Below are positions 8,268-17,356 of a stretch of 64,000 nucleotides of DNA, piece after piece. A program made the translations under genes and the position numbers. The DNA comes from DATLLJ01 sp035537875 (lineage in GTDB: Bacteria > Acidobacteriota > Vicinamibacteria > Vicinamibacterales > CAVVIG01). Position 1 is the first letter of the stretch; every line of letters begins with the position of its first letter. Below the pieces are notes generated by a model, which was given only the letters and a program-made list of their open reading frames with translations, did no database searches and was not told where the DNA came from. The stretch covers positions 124,001 to 188,000 of the forward strand of contig DATLLJ010000037.1 in assembly GCA_035537875.1 (NCBI GenBank). The letters are read 5' to 3'.

Positions 8268-9227
8268 CTACCTCGCGTCCGACAACGGCTGCGCCTGCGG
8301 TTGCGCTTGAAGCGACTTGACGTATTCGATCAGCTCCAGCAGCCCTTCCTCGCTGACGAGTCCCTGAAACGTCGGCATGATCGGCTGGTACCCGGCCGTC
8401 ACCTTGGCGCTCGGATTCAGGATGGACTCTCGGACGTACGCTTCGTCAACGACGACCATTTCGCCGGCTTGCGTGGTGACCGTCTGACCGAACAGACCGG
8501 TCAGCACGGGTCCACGACCTGCCGAATCGGGCCGGTGACAGGTATTGCAGGCCAGATCCGCGAACAGCTTCTCGCCCGCCGCCGCCAGCGAACCCTCCTG
8601 GCCGCCGCCGCTCAGCCAATCCTGGTACTCGGTTTCCTCCATCACGACGACTTCACCGATCATGCCGGAGTGGCGTGTGCCGCAGTATTCGGCGCAGAAC
8701 AAGTGGTACCGACCTGGCTTCGTTGCGTTGAACCAGATGTTGACGTATCGCCCCGGGATTACATCGGCCTTCACGCGAAACGCCGGCACGAACAAATCGT
8801 GAATCACGTCTTCGGAGGTGGTGATCAGCTTCACGTTGCGCCCCACGGGAACGTGCAGCTCGTTGATCTCCCGCTGGCCGTCGAGATGCTGGAACTTCCA
8901 CATCCACTGCTTGCCGACCACGTAAATGTTGAGCGTCTCGGCCGGTGGGCTCGCGATCGCGAAGTAGACGCTGGCGCCCCAGACGAAGATGACCATGGTG
9001 ATCAGGAACGGCACGACGCTCCAGGTGACTTCGAGCCACAAGCTGCCGTGGATTCGCTCGCCGACCGCATCCGTCGAACGCCGGTGGTATTTCACGGCGT
9101 AATACACGATGAGACCAGCAATCAGCAGCGAGAAGAAGACGGTGACGCCGATGAGGAAGAAGTACAAGGCATCCACACGGGGCGCCATCGTCGAAGCACT
9201 GACAGGAAAGAGCGGCGTGGTGCCCAT
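8268..9227 (-). CDS. coxB: Cytochrome c oxidase subunit II with fused cytochrome c domain
   Basis: This 319-residue protein has two N-terminal helices, a periplasmic cupredoxin domain and a C-terminal cytochrome c domain. The CuA ligands are His143, Cys178, Glu180, Cys182, His186 and Met189 (motif CAEYCGTRHSGM). The haem c site is CNTCH at 227-231, and IMPTFQG near residue 282 supplies a likely Met ligand. The fused haem makes this a caa3 oxidase, able to take electrons directly from ACIII. Its ATG overlaps the TAA of the SCO gene by one base. Confidence 0.96.
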   Translation of the reverse strand: MGTTPLFPVSASTMAPRVDALYFFLIGVTVFFSLLIAGLIVYYAVKYHRRSTDAVGERIHGSLWLEVTWSVVPFLITMVIFVWGASVYFAIASPPAETLNIYVVGKQWMWKFQHLDGQREINELHVPVGRNVKLITTSEDVIHDLFVPAFRVKADVIPGRYVNIWFNATKPGRYHLFCAEYCGTRHSGMIGEVVVMEETEYQDWLSGGGQEGSLAAAGEKLFADLACNTCHRPDSAGRGPVLTGLFGQTVTTQAGEMVVVDEAYVRESILNPSAKVTAGYQPIMPTFQGLVSEEGLLELIEYVKSLQAQPQAQPLSDAR

Positions 9228-10141
9228 TACGAGATCCTGGGCGCCGGGTGACTGGCAGGCGAGCGAGGCCCCGAGCGCTCTCTTCGGAGCATGACGACGA
9301 TGAAAAGGGCGAGCGCCAGGACGGTCGCGGCGCCGGCGATCCGCATCACCCGTCTAACCAGGAGACCGTAGCGGCCGGTGAGGGGATCGTAGTGATAGCA
9401 ATAGAGCAGGATGGCGTCGACGGCGGATCCGACTCTACCCGCCGAGGCTTCGACAAGCGCGAGGCGGAGATCCCTCGGCCCGTATTCGATGCCAAAGAGA
9501 TACCGAGCCAATCGGCCGTCCGGCGTCAGGACGATGACGCCGCTCGGATGCGCGAATTGCCCGGTGCGCTCGTCCCAGGCGTACCGAAAGCCGGCGGCTT
9601 TCGTCAATCGCTCGATGGAAGCCGCCTCTCCCGTCAGGAAGTGCCAGGCCGCCGCCGCGCCCGGCCGCCGATAGCGTTCCAGATACGACGCTTTCTTGGC
9701 GGCGGCCGCCGCCGGTGTGTCGCGGGGATCGAAGCTGACCGTGACGATCTCGAAATCGCGTCCAGGCTCGAGCGAGAGTACGCCGAGGGCCCGTGAAAGA
9801 CCGTTGATGACCTGCGTGCAGAGCATCGGACACTCGTAATACGCAAACACCAGGACGACGGGCCGCTCACCGAAGTACGTGCCCAGACGCACAGAGCCGC
9901 CCGCCTCGTCAATCAAGGGCACGTCGAGCGGGAGCTGCTGATCGAGATACTGGTCGAAACCGATGTCACGCAGCAGCGCCGGAACGGCTGATGCGGGCAT
10001 TCCCGGCTCCCTCTTGTAGCCGGCCGCGGGGGCGCCGGTCATCTGCGCGAAAACGGACGCCTGGCCGGCGCCGCACAGCACCAGGGCCGACAAGGCCGCG
10101 CAGCGCACGATGCCTTGGATGCAGGCTGACGCCGAGCTCAT
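9227..10141 (-). CDS. SCO1/SenC-family copper chaperone
   Basis: This 304-residue thioredoxin-fold protein carries the copper-binding motif CPMLC (Cys104, Cys108) and a partner His198 in QFAHPSG, the standard SCO ligand set. An N-terminal signal-like segment (about residues 10-33) is followed by the soluble domain. A C-terminal membrane helix near residue 275 makes it longer than typical SCO proteins. It would deliver copper to the CuA site of the adjacent coxB product in the periplasm. The start overlaps the upstream small gene by 4 bp. Confidence 0.92.
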   Translation of the reverse strand: MSSASACIQGIVRCAALSALVLCGAGQASVFAQMTGAPAAGYKREPGMPASAVPALLRDIGFDQYLDQQLPLDVPLIDEAGGSVRLGTYFGERPVVLVFAYYECPMLCTQVINGLSRALGVLSLEPGRDFEIVTVSFDPRDTPAAAAAKKASYLERYRRPGAAAAWHFLTGEAASIERLTKAAGFRYAWDERTGQFAHPSGVIVLTPDGRLARYLFGIEYGPRDLRLALVEASAGRVGSAVDAILLYCYHYDPLTGRYGLLVRRVMRIAGAATVLALALFIVVMLRRERSGPRSPASHPAPRIS

Positions 10142-10563
10142 CGCTGCCCCGCAGGTCGAGTCGGCAGCCCCCGTTCGATCGTCAGTCTCATGGCCTCATC
10201 AATCGGGATGCGTACGACGCCCGTGGTCTTGTCCACCCAGCCGTACGTGGTCAGGATGGCTTCCTCGCCGGCGCGCAGCTCGCTCAGCTCTTGACGCGGA
10301 TTGGTCTGCAGGCGCGGTTCCGGGGGCAGCCGGTTCTGCTGCTCGGCCGCGAGCGGAAACAGGCGCACGTCGGTCCGCGCTTCGCGGTTCTGGAAGTACA
10401 TGAAGAGGAGCCACAACAGCAGGTGGATGAGGGCTGCTGCCACCGTCAGGCCGATGCCAAACGTCAGAATGGCCTTGAAGTTGACGTCGCTCGTCTCGTG
10501 ATGGACATCAGGATTGCCCCCACCACCAGCCCGCGGCATCGAATCAGGAGAAGACATGCTCAT
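10138..10563 (-). CDS. Single-helix membrane protein of the ACIII-caa3 operon
   Basis: This 141-residue protein has one central membrane helix (about residues 30-56). A proline-rich segment follows, then a conserved-looking C-terminal block, YGWVDKTTGVVRIPIDEAM. I do not recognise a named family. It lies 3 bp downstream of actF and overlaps SCO, so it is made with the ACIII and oxidase subunits. It could be an accessory subunit or assembly factor linking the two complexes. There is no CxxC or haem motif. Confidence 0.75.
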   Translation of the reverse strand: MSMSSPDSMPRAGGGGNPDVHHETSDVNFKAILTFGIGLTVAAALIHLLLWLLFMYFQNREARTDVRLFPLAAEQQNRLPPEPRLQTNPRQELSELRAGEEAILTTYGWVDKTTGVVRIPIDEAMRLTIERGLPTRPAGQR

Positions 10564-10566
10564 CGC

Positions 10567-11787
10567 TCAGTGCGCCGGCCGCGGCTCTTCGCCGCCGCGC
10601 TCGATGATGTCGCCAAGGGCCTCGTCGAACTGCGGATCGTGGATCGGCAGAATGGGGCGCGCTCGCAGCTGTCTGATGAAGCAGGCGAGCCAGATCGACC
10701 CCATCGACAGCGGCAGGACGAGGTCCATCCAGCTGCCTTCGATGCCGTCCCTGTGAAAATTCGGCGCAATCAGCCACCAGAGATCGACAACGCGGAGCGT
10801 CAGGATGACGACCGCCACGTTGGCCAGGCCTTCGGCTCTGCGCTTCACGGCGCGCGAGAGGAGAAGCACGAACGGCAGGGCAAAGTGGAACACGATCAGC
10901 GCCACGCCAACGTAGCGCCAGCTCGTCTGAACGCGATGCAGATACCAGGTGATTTCGTGGGGCAGGTTGCCGGCCCAAATGATCAAGTACTGAGAAAACG
11001 AGAAATAAGCCCAGAGCATCACGAAGGCGAGCATCAGATTGCCGAGATCGTGGAGGTGGGAGGCCACGACGATCCGATCCAACGGCGGCCGCCGACTAAG
11101 CCATACAGTTGTCAGAATGAGGAAGGCCAATGCCGACAGGCCTTGACCACCAATGATCAGAATTCCGTACATCGTCGAGAACCAATGTGGCTCGAGGGAC
11201 ATGAGCCAGTCGAACGATGCAAACGTGATGGTGAGCCCGTAGGCAACGAGCCCGCCCCCGCTGAGCAGCTGCATCTTGCGCGCAAGCCGCGGATCGGCTG
11301 TGCGGTCCTGCTCGCGCCCCCACCGGTTGAGCCAGTGAGAAACCAGGTTCCAGGTCAAGAAGTACACGCCCGCGCGCACGAGAAAGAATGGAGTGTTCAG
11401 ATACAACTGCTTGTGCTGAAGCAGTTCGTCCTTGGCGACGACATCAGCGTGCGTCCACTCGTACAGACTCCCCATGCCGAGCGCGACCGGAAGGAAGAGG
11501 GCCGTCATCACCGGCAGGACACGCGCCGCGGCGCCGATCGGACGTCGTATGACGACTCCCCAGGCGCCCCCCGACAGCTGGTGCACCATGCCGAGGGCGA
11601 GGCAACCGAGCGTCAGACCGAGGCACCACATGTACGCCAGGAGATACGACTGGAAAAACTGCGCGCGATCGACGAAGAACCCGACGAGCGACACCAGGGC
11701 GCCACCGCTCCCGGCCAGAAACAGGCGCTGCTGTAACGGTCCGAGGTCGGGAATCGCAGTACCGGCGGTTTCCTGGAACGGTCTCAT
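10567..11787 (-). CDS. actF: Alternative complex III subunit ActF
   Basis: This 406-residue polytopic protein has about ten helices, is related to ActC/NrfD-like quinol-binding subunits and carries no cofactor. Landmarks are LYEWTHADVV near residue 110 and the long C-terminal FSQYLIIWAGNLPHE region. In ACIII it forms part of the membrane core with ActC. The ATG overlaps the TGA of actE as ATGA. The assignment rests on topology, length and position in the act order. Confidence 0.9.
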   Translation of the reverse strand: MRPFQETAGTAIPDLGPLQQRLFLAGSGGALVSLVGFFVDRAQFFQSYLLAYMWCLGLTLGCLALGMVHQLSGGAWGVVIRRPIGAAARVLPVMTALFLPVALGMGSLYEWTHADVVAKDELLQHKQLYLNTPFFLVRAGVYFLTWNLVSHWLNRWGREQDRTADPRLARKMQLLSGGGLVAYGLTITFASFDWLMSLEPHWFSTMYGILIIGGQGLSALAFLILTTVWLSRRPPLDRIVVASHLHDLGNLMLAFVMLWAYFSFSQYLIIWAGNLPHEITWYLHRVQTSWRYVGVALIVFHFALPFVLLLSRAVKRRAEGLANVAVVILTLRVVDLWWLIAPNFHRDGIEGSWMDLVLPLSMGSIWLACFIRQLRARPILPIHDPQFDEALGDIIERGGEEPRPAH

Positions 11788-12359
11788 TGAAGCGCTCCGC
11801 GCTCGGACGGCGGAACATCCTCGAGCGCCGCGTGGCCGCTCAGCTGGAGCGCGCGGATATAGGCCACGATGGCCCAGCGATCTTCCGGACGAATCTGAGC
11901 GGCATAGTCGGGCATCGCGCCAAAGCCGCTCGTGATGACGTCGAAGAAGTGTCCGACCGGCTCGCTTCGCAGCCGGTCGGAGTGGAGGGTCGGGGGTTCC
12001 CGATACCCGCGCTGCACGACCAGCCCGTCGCCTCTGCCGGTGCGGGCATGACAGGGCGAACAGTAGATGTCGTATCGCTCACGCCCGCGGGCCATGACTC
12101 GTTCGTCGACCGGAAAAGGAAACATCGCGGCATTCGCGCCATTTACCTTGCCGGTGTACAGAAGCGGGTCGTCACGCAGCTGTCCGCGCGCCACAGTGCC
12201 CTCGACCGGCGCCCGTGACGAGCGCCCGTCAGCGAAAAACGTCGACTGGCCGAGCGGCTCGTATCTCGGCTGATCGTGCATGTCCTGCCGGCATCCCGCC
12301 GATCCCAACAGAGCGGAGGCGACGACGATGACCGTCGTGAGCCTGGCATCAGTCGACAA
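11784..12359 (-). CDS. actE: Alternative complex III subunit ActE, mono-haem cytochrome c lipoprotein
   Basis: This 191-residue secreted cytochrome has a lipobox (LLGSAGC, Cys23), one CSPCH haem site near residue 100 and a likely Met ligand in GFGAMPDY. It would be lipid-anchored on the periplasmic face and pass electrons from ActA/ActB onward, probably to the cytochrome domain of coxB. The start is TTG at 12359, inside the last codons of actD. No ATG or GTG lies in frame before the signal peptide, so this rare start is the best choice. Confidence 0.9.
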   Translation of the reverse strand: MSTDARLTTVIVVASALLGSAGCRQDMHDQPRYEPLGQSTFFADGRSSRAPVEGTVARGQLRDDPLLYTGKVNGANAAMFPFPVDERVMARGRERYDIYCSPCHARTGRGDGLVVQRGYREPPTLHSDRLRSEPVGHFFDVITSGFGAMPDYAAQIRPEDRWAIVAYIRALQLSGHAALEDVPPSERGALQ

Positions 12360-12885
12360 CGGTCGAGACCTCCTTGGGATTGAGCGTCTGGAGGAAGCTT
12401 CGGGTGTCCTCCAGATCGAAGTGGACGTCCCTCGCCTCGATGCACAGAAAGAAGCGGTTCCGGCTGGCCAATGCGAAACGCGACACGTTGAAAACCGGGT
12501 GGTACAGCATCGGCAGCCCGTTCAGCCCCAGCATTCCGAACACAGCCGCCAGAGCCGCGACGAGAATCGTGCATTCGAATGTGATCGGAATGAAAGCGGG
12601 CCAGCTGTGAAGCGGTCTGCCTCCGATGTTCAGCGGGTACGCGTAGGCGGCCGCCCAGTACTGCAGACCGTATCCGCCCAGGCACCCGACGAGTCCCCCG
12701 AGCAGCACGATGAGCGGAAGCCGCGTGTGCGACAGTCCGAGCGCCTCGTGGAGCTCCTCGATGGGAAACGGCGAGTACGCGTCCATGCGCCGGTAGCCCT
12801 CAATCCGCGCGCGATGAGCTGCGGCGACGAGCGCGTTGGGATCGTCGAATTCCGCCATCAGGCCGTATACCGGAGGGTTCAGCAT
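12349..12885 (-). CDS. actD: Alternative complex III subunit ActD (DUF3341)
   Basis: This 178-residue protein starts YGLMAEFDDPNALVAAA and has two central membrane helices (about residues 57-78 and 100-120), the DUF3341/ActD architecture. It carries no cofactor and is a structural membrane subunit. Its ATG is the last three bases of an octamer repeat array (12883-12906), and no Shine-Dalgarno sequence is visible. This is the only sizeable gap (38 bp) in an otherwise overlapping operon. Confidence 0.9.
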   Translation of the reverse strand: MLNPPVYGLMAEFDDPNALVAAAHRARIEGYRRMDAYSPFPIEELHEALGLSHTRLPLIVLLGGLVGCLGGYGLQYWAAAYAYPLNIGGRPLHSWPAFIPITFECTILVAALAAVFGMLGLNGLPMLYHPVFNVSRFALASRNRFFLCIEARDVHFDLEDTRSFLQTLNPKEVSTVVD

Positions 12886-12906
12886 TGGGTCATCTGGTCA
12901 TCGGGT
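12883..12906 (-). repeat. Three octamer repeats abutting the actD start codon
   Basis: On the coding strand the units read ACCCGATG, ACCAGATG and ACCCAATG, and the last unit supplies the ATG of actD. A degenerate fourth unit may precede them (12907-12914). They replace the expected ribosome binding site. The same unit, ACCCGATT, is arrayed before pdhA at 43986-44010. Confidence 0.7.
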
Positions 12907-12923
12907 CACGATTGGGGAGTGGT

Positions 12924-14309
12924 TCATATGACGCGCAGGTCCTCTCGCAGATCCTCGTCCACCTTCGCTTCGGGAAGAATGGCGCGCATCTCCGCGATGG
13001 AAATCATCGGCAGAAACCGTACGAACAGAAACAGGAGCATCAGGAACAACCCGATCGTGCCGATGTAGGTGCTCCAGTCCCACACGGTCGGGCTGTAGTT
13101 ACCCCAGGACGACGGAAGAAAATCGCGGTGCAGGCTCGTCACGACGATCACGAATCGCTCGAGCCACATCCCGATGTTCACGATGATGGCGATCACGAAC
13201 AGCGCATAAACGTTCGAACGCACCCATCTGAACCAGAGCGCCTGCGGCGTGATCACGTTGCAGAAGATGAGCGCGAGATACGCGGTGGCGTAGGGCCCCG
13301 TCGCCCGGTTCCAGGGCACGAAGATCTCGTACTTGTCTCCGCTGTACCACGCGGTGAACGCCTCGATCATGTACCCGTAGGCCACGATGAGCCCGGTCAC
13401 GAGCATGACCTTCGCCATGTTCTGCAGGTGGCGAAGTGTGATGAAATCCTCGAGTCCGTAGATCGCGCGGATCGGAATGGCGAGCGTGAGCACCATGGCG
13501 AAGCCGGAGTAGATCGCGCCGGCCACGAAGTACGGGGGGAATATGGTGGCATGCCATCCCGGCAGAATCGCGATGGAAAAATCGAAGCTCACCACCGTGT
13601 GAACCGACACGACAAGCGGCGTCGCGAGGCCCGCCAGCAGGAGATAGGCCGTTTCGTACCGGTGCCAATGGCGGGCTGAGCCGCGCCACCCGAGGGCGAA
13701 CACGCCGTAGATCACCCGACCGGTCTTCGATTGCGACCGATCGCGGAGCGTGGCCAGGTCGGGAATGAGCCCGACGAACCAGAAGAGCAGCGACACGGTG
13801 GCGTAGGTGGAGACGGCGAACACGTCCCACATGATCGGGCTGCGGAACTGCGGCCACACTCCCATGGTGTTCGGATAGGGCAGCAGCCAGTAATCGAGCC
13901 AGGGCCTTCCGGTGTGGATGGCGGGAAACAGGCCCGCGCACACGACCGCGAAGAGCGTCATCGCCTCCGCAAATCTATTGATCGACGTCCGCCACGTCTG
14001 CCTGAGGAGGAGGAGGATGGCCGAGATCAGGGTGCCCGCGTGGCCGATGCCGATCCACCACACGAAGTTCGTGATTTCGAACGCCCAGCCGACCGGAACG
14101 TTGTTTCCCCAGATCCCGATCCCCTTCACGAAAAGGTAGGTGACCGACACGGCGAGCATGACGGTCAGCAGAAACGCCACACTGAAACCGGCGTACCAGC
14201 CGACTGACGTCTTGCGGGTCAGGACAATCGAGCTGATCTTGTCGGTGACCGTGCCGAATGTGTGTCCGGGGGCGATGACGGGCGGCGAGCCGCTGGTGGA
14301 GTACTCCAT
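12924..14309 (-). CDS. actC: Alternative complex III subunit ActC (NrfD-like)
   Basis: This 461-residue protein has about ten helices and belongs to the NrfD/PsrC family, the quinol-binding membrane subunit. Typical stretches are NFVWWIGIGHAGTLISAILLL near residue 85 and GWHATIFPPYFVAGAIYSG in the middle. It would oxidise menaquinol or ubiquinol and hand electrons to the iron-sulfur domain of ActB. Its ATG overlaps the TGA of actB (TGATG). Length and order match ACIII operons. Confidence 0.95.
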   Translation of the reverse strand: MEYSTSGSPPVIAPGHTFGTVTDKISSIVLTRKTSVGWYAGFSVAFLLTVMLAVSVTYLFVKGIGIWGNNVPVGWAFEITNFVWWIGIGHAGTLISAILLLLRQTWRTSINRFAEAMTLFAVVCAGLFPAIHTGRPWLDYWLLPYPNTMGVWPQFRSPIMWDVFAVSTYATVSLLFWFVGLIPDLATLRDRSQSKTGRVIYGVFALGWRGSARHWHRYETAYLLLAGLATPLVVSVHTVVSFDFSIAILPGWHATIFPPYFVAGAIYSGFAMVLTLAIPIRAIYGLEDFITLRHLQNMAKVMLVTGLIVAYGYMIEAFTAWYSGDKYEIFVPWNRATGPYATAYLALIFCNVITPQALWFRWVRSNVYALFVIAIIVNIGMWLERFVIVVTSLHRDFLPSSWGNYSPTVWDWSTYIGTIGLFLMLLFLFVRFLPMISIAEMRAILPEAKVDEDLREDLRVI

Positions 14310-17300
14310 CAGTCCACCAGCTCCGGGTTGACGTTACGGATCGCCGCCAGGTACGTCGTACGCGGGCGCGTGTTCAACTCACCGAGGAGCGCGTAATTGC
14401 GGACTTCCGCCTGCAGCCTGGCGACACGACTATTCGGGTCGTTGAGATCACCGAAGACAATCGCTTCGGCGGGGCAGGCTTGTTGACAGGCGGTGACCAC
14501 CTCGCCATCGCGGATCCGTCGATCCTGTCTCTCGGTCTCGATCTTCGCGGCGTTGATCCGCTGAACGCAGTACGTGCACTTCTCCATGACGCCGCGGCTC
14601 CTGACCGTGACGTCCGGATTGCGGACGAGCTTCAGACTCGGCGTCTCCCAGTCCTGATAGAGCAGGAAATTGAAGCGGCGCACCTTGTACGGGCAGTTGT
14701 TGGAGCAGTAGCGCGTGCCGACACAGCGGTTGTACACCATGTCGTTGAGCCCTTCGTGGCTGTGCACGGTCGCGCCCACCGGACAGACCAGCTCACACGG
14801 CGCGTTCTCGCAGTGCATGCAGGGCACCGGCTGAAAATACGTTTCGGGATTGCTCGCCGAGCCTCGGTAGTAGCTGTCAACGCGGATCCAGTGCATCTCC
14901 CGGCCGCGCAGCACCTCCGCCTTCCCGACGACCGGGATGTTGTTCTCGGCCTGACAGCCGATCACGCAGGCGTTGCACCCGGTGCAGGCGTTGATGTCGA
15001 TCGCCATGCCCCACTTGTAGCCCTCGTATTTCCACTCCGGATAGAGCGTGAGCGTACGGGGCGGCATGGCCTCGATGCCGGGGCTCTCGTGCACGGCTTG
15101 CGGATCGCGCAGGAACGCGTCACGGGTCGCGGCGCGCACCATGTTTCGACCCTCCATCAGGTGGTGATACTGCGTGCAGGCGAGAGACAAGCGATCGCCG
15201 GTCTTGACGACTTGCACATCGGTGGCAAACCACGGTTCGTCAGTCGTCCTGATGGCGTGCGCATTGAAGCCGGCGCCGACGGCGTGACGCCCACCTCTCG
15301 TGCGTCCGTACCCCATGTGGACCGTCAGGCAGTCGTCCGCATGACCGACCACCACGAACAGCGGGCCGCGGACCATCCGGCCGCGATGGCGAATCTCGAC
15401 CACGTCGCTGACGAGCTCACCGCCTTCGAAGGTCTCCGCGTATTCACCCATCAGGCGACCAGCAGTCGCAGGGCTGACGAGCACCGCGTTGTCCCAGGTC
15501 AACTTCGTGAGGGGTTTGGGCAGCTCCTGAAGCCAGCCGTTGTTGGCGAAGCGTCCGTCGAGCACCGACGGATCGTTTCGGAAGACCAGGTCGAGGTCCG
15601 TGGAAGATAGCCGCTCGCTTGGGATAGCCGCTTCGCGTGCGGCCAGCGGGAAGGCGGCGGGAGTGAACGCCGTGTCGGGGACAACCCCGTCGTGGAGCCA
15701 TTGCCGCCACGTCGCTTCGAACTCCAACGCCGTCCGATCGTTTGCCGTCGTCCTGTTCGCGGCCAATCCCGTCTTCTGCATCCAGTATTCCCGAACGATG
15801 TCGTACCCGGAGCGCCCGGGTCGATCGCTCGTCGCGGCCATCAACTCGTGCGCAGACTTGCCGTCGTAAAGCGGAGCGATGAGCGGCTGCACGATGGAAA
15901 CCGTGCCGTCGTACGCTCGCGCGTCGCTCCACGACTCGAGGAAATGCGCTTCCGGAATGTGCCAGTGGCACAGGGCCGACGTCTCGTCGTCGTACAAGCT
16001 GAGGTGAGCACAGAAGGGAACCTTGCTCATCGCCGCCGCAAACTGGAGATCCGCCGGCGCCGTGTAAGCCGGATTCCCACCCAGGATGAGAAGCGCGTCG
16101 ACACGGCCGGCCGTCATGTCAGCGGCCAGCGTGCGAAGGGATTGAAGCTGATCGGTCGGCTCCGCCTCAACCGGCTCGGTGTAGACAACCGTCCGCCCCG
16201 CGTTGCCGAGCGCCGCGTTGATCCCATGGGTGAGGGCATGGACCGACGGCGGCTGCCCCTCACCCGCTATGACGAGGCTCCGCCCCTGCTGTGCCCGAAG
16301 ATCTCGCACGACCGCATCGATCCAGCGACGCGCGGATTCGGACAACGTCGACGAATCGGCCGCCAGGTTCGCCACCCCGACCCCGGCGGCAATCAGCCTG
16401 GCGGCCACTTCGATGTCGCGGGGCCTCATCGGCAAACGATGGTCGGCGCGCGCTCCGGTGGAGCTCGGCGCGCTTTCGATCGCGTACAGCCGGCTCATGC
16501 CGGCGGCTGCCTCCGGACGTCGACGGGCCGAGAAATCGCGTGTGTAGCGAAGGCAGCCGGGACCGCGAGAGAGCACGTCGGCGTCGAGGGCGAGGACGAG
16601 GTCGGCGTTCTCGAAGCGATACTGATGCCCGACGTACCGTCCGAACGCGAGACGTGCTCCCGTGCGCGCGTTGTCGTCGCTGACCGCATCCCACTGATGC
16701 CATCTCGCGTTGGGATACCGTGCGAGGAGGTCGCGAATCTGCGCGGCAAGAGTCGGCGAGCTCACCGTTTCAGTCAGTATCCGGAGGCCGCTTCCGCCGA
16801 TGGGGCTCTGCGCCTGGAGCATCGAACGGATCGCGCCAAGAAACCGGGGCCATGGGCGGATCTCCCCGAGATTCAGCAAGGTCTGCGAGCGATCGGGGTC
16901 GTAGAGGTCGAGGATCGCGGCCTGCGCGAAGATGTCTGTCGCTCCCACACTGCCCGGATGCAGCGGATTGCCTTCGATCTTCGTGGGCCGCCCCTCGTGG
17001 CTTTCGACGAGCAGGCCGGTCGCCACCCCACCGAGGGTCATGGCTGTGGCGAAGTACAGCGGCCTGCCGGGGACGATCTCTTCAGGCTGGCGCACGTAGG
17101 GGACGATCTTTTCCGCGGGCTGGCGCGTGCACGCCGTCAGGCCCGCGAGAGCCACCGAAGCACCCATCAGCTTCAAGAACTTCCGCCGCGCAACCGGATC
17201 GGCCAACGCGTCGAGGTCGGGAAGCAGACTGGGGAACTCGTTCTGGAGTCGTTCACGGAATGCGGGATCGCCCGCGCGCTCGTCGAGAGTCCGCCACCAC

Positions 17301-17356
17301 TCTCCCTGTCCATCGCGCAGCCCGGACGGCGACACGTCTCGTCCCTCGCACGTCAT
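14309..17356 (-). CDS. actB: Alternative complex III subunit ActB, molybdopterin-oxidoreductase-like/Fe-S
   Basis: This 1015-residue protein fuses a molybdopterin-oxidoreductase-like domain, which lacks the cofactor in ACIII, to a C-terminal four-cluster ferredoxin domain. Cluster motifs are CTGCNACVIGCQ, CMHCENAPCELVCP, CVGTRYCSNNCPY, and CTYC followed by CQQACP. The N-terminal region has a Tat-like RRKFLKLMG followed by a possible lipobox, LTAC, so it is probably exported folded and lipid-anchored. The start is ATG 17356 (ATGA overlap with actA); a longer in-frame reading runs antiframe through actA and is rejected. It should relay electrons from ActC to the haem subunits. Confidence 0.95.
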   Translation of the reverse strand: MTCEGRDVSPSGLRDGQGEWWRTLDERAGDPAFRERLQNEFPSLLPDLDALADPVARRKFLKLMGASVALAGLTACTRQPAEKIVPYVRQPEEIVPGRPLYFATAMTLGGVATGLLVESHEGRPTKIEGNPLHPGSVGATDIFAQAAILDLYDPDRSQTLLNLGEIRPWPRFLGAIRSMLQAQSPIGGSGLRILTETVSSPTLAAQIRDLLARYPNARWHQWDAVSDDNARTGARLAFGRYVGHQYRFENADLVLALDADVLSRGPGCLRYTRDFSARRRPEAAAGMSRLYAIESAPSSTGARADHRLPMRPRDIEVAARLIAAGVGVANLAADSSTLSESARRWIDAVVRDLRAQQGRSLVIAGEGQPPSVHALTHGINAALGNAGRTVVYTEPVEAEPTDQLQSLRTLAADMTAGRVDALLILGGNPAYTAPADLQFAAAMSKVPFCAHLSLYDDETSALCHWHIPEAHFLESWSDARAYDGTVSIVQPLIAPLYDGKSAHELMAATSDRPGRSGYDIVREYWMQKTGLAANRTTANDRTALEFEATWRQWLHDGVVPDTAFTPAAFPLAAREAAIPSERLSSTDLDLVFRNDPSVLDGRFANNGWLQELPKPLTKLTWDNAVLVSPATAGRLMGEYAETFEGGELVSDVVEIRHRGRMVRGPLFVVVGHADDCLTVHMGYGRTRGGRHAVGAGFNAHAIRTTDEPWFATDVQVVKTGDRLSLACTQYHHLMEGRNMVRAATRDAFLRDPQAVHESPGIEAMPPRTLTLYPEWKYEGYKWGMAIDINACTGCNACVIGCQAENNIPVVGKAEVLRGREMHWIRVDSYYRGSASNPETYFQPVPCMHCENAPCELVCPVGATVHSHEGLNDMVYNRCVGTRYCSNNCPYKVRRFNFLLYQDWETPSLKLVRNPDVTVRSRGVMEKCTYCVQRINAAKIETERQDRRIRDGEVVTACQQACPAEAIVFGDLNDPNSRVARLQAEVRNYALLGELNTRPRTTYLAAIRNVNPELVD

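Noticed and set aside
9991..11736. 581-codon plus-strand open frame across the ActF gene region
   Set aside because: It lies antisense to actF, the one-helix gene and SCO, is low in hydrophobic segments and has no motif. Such long antisense frames are expected in this GC-rich sequence.
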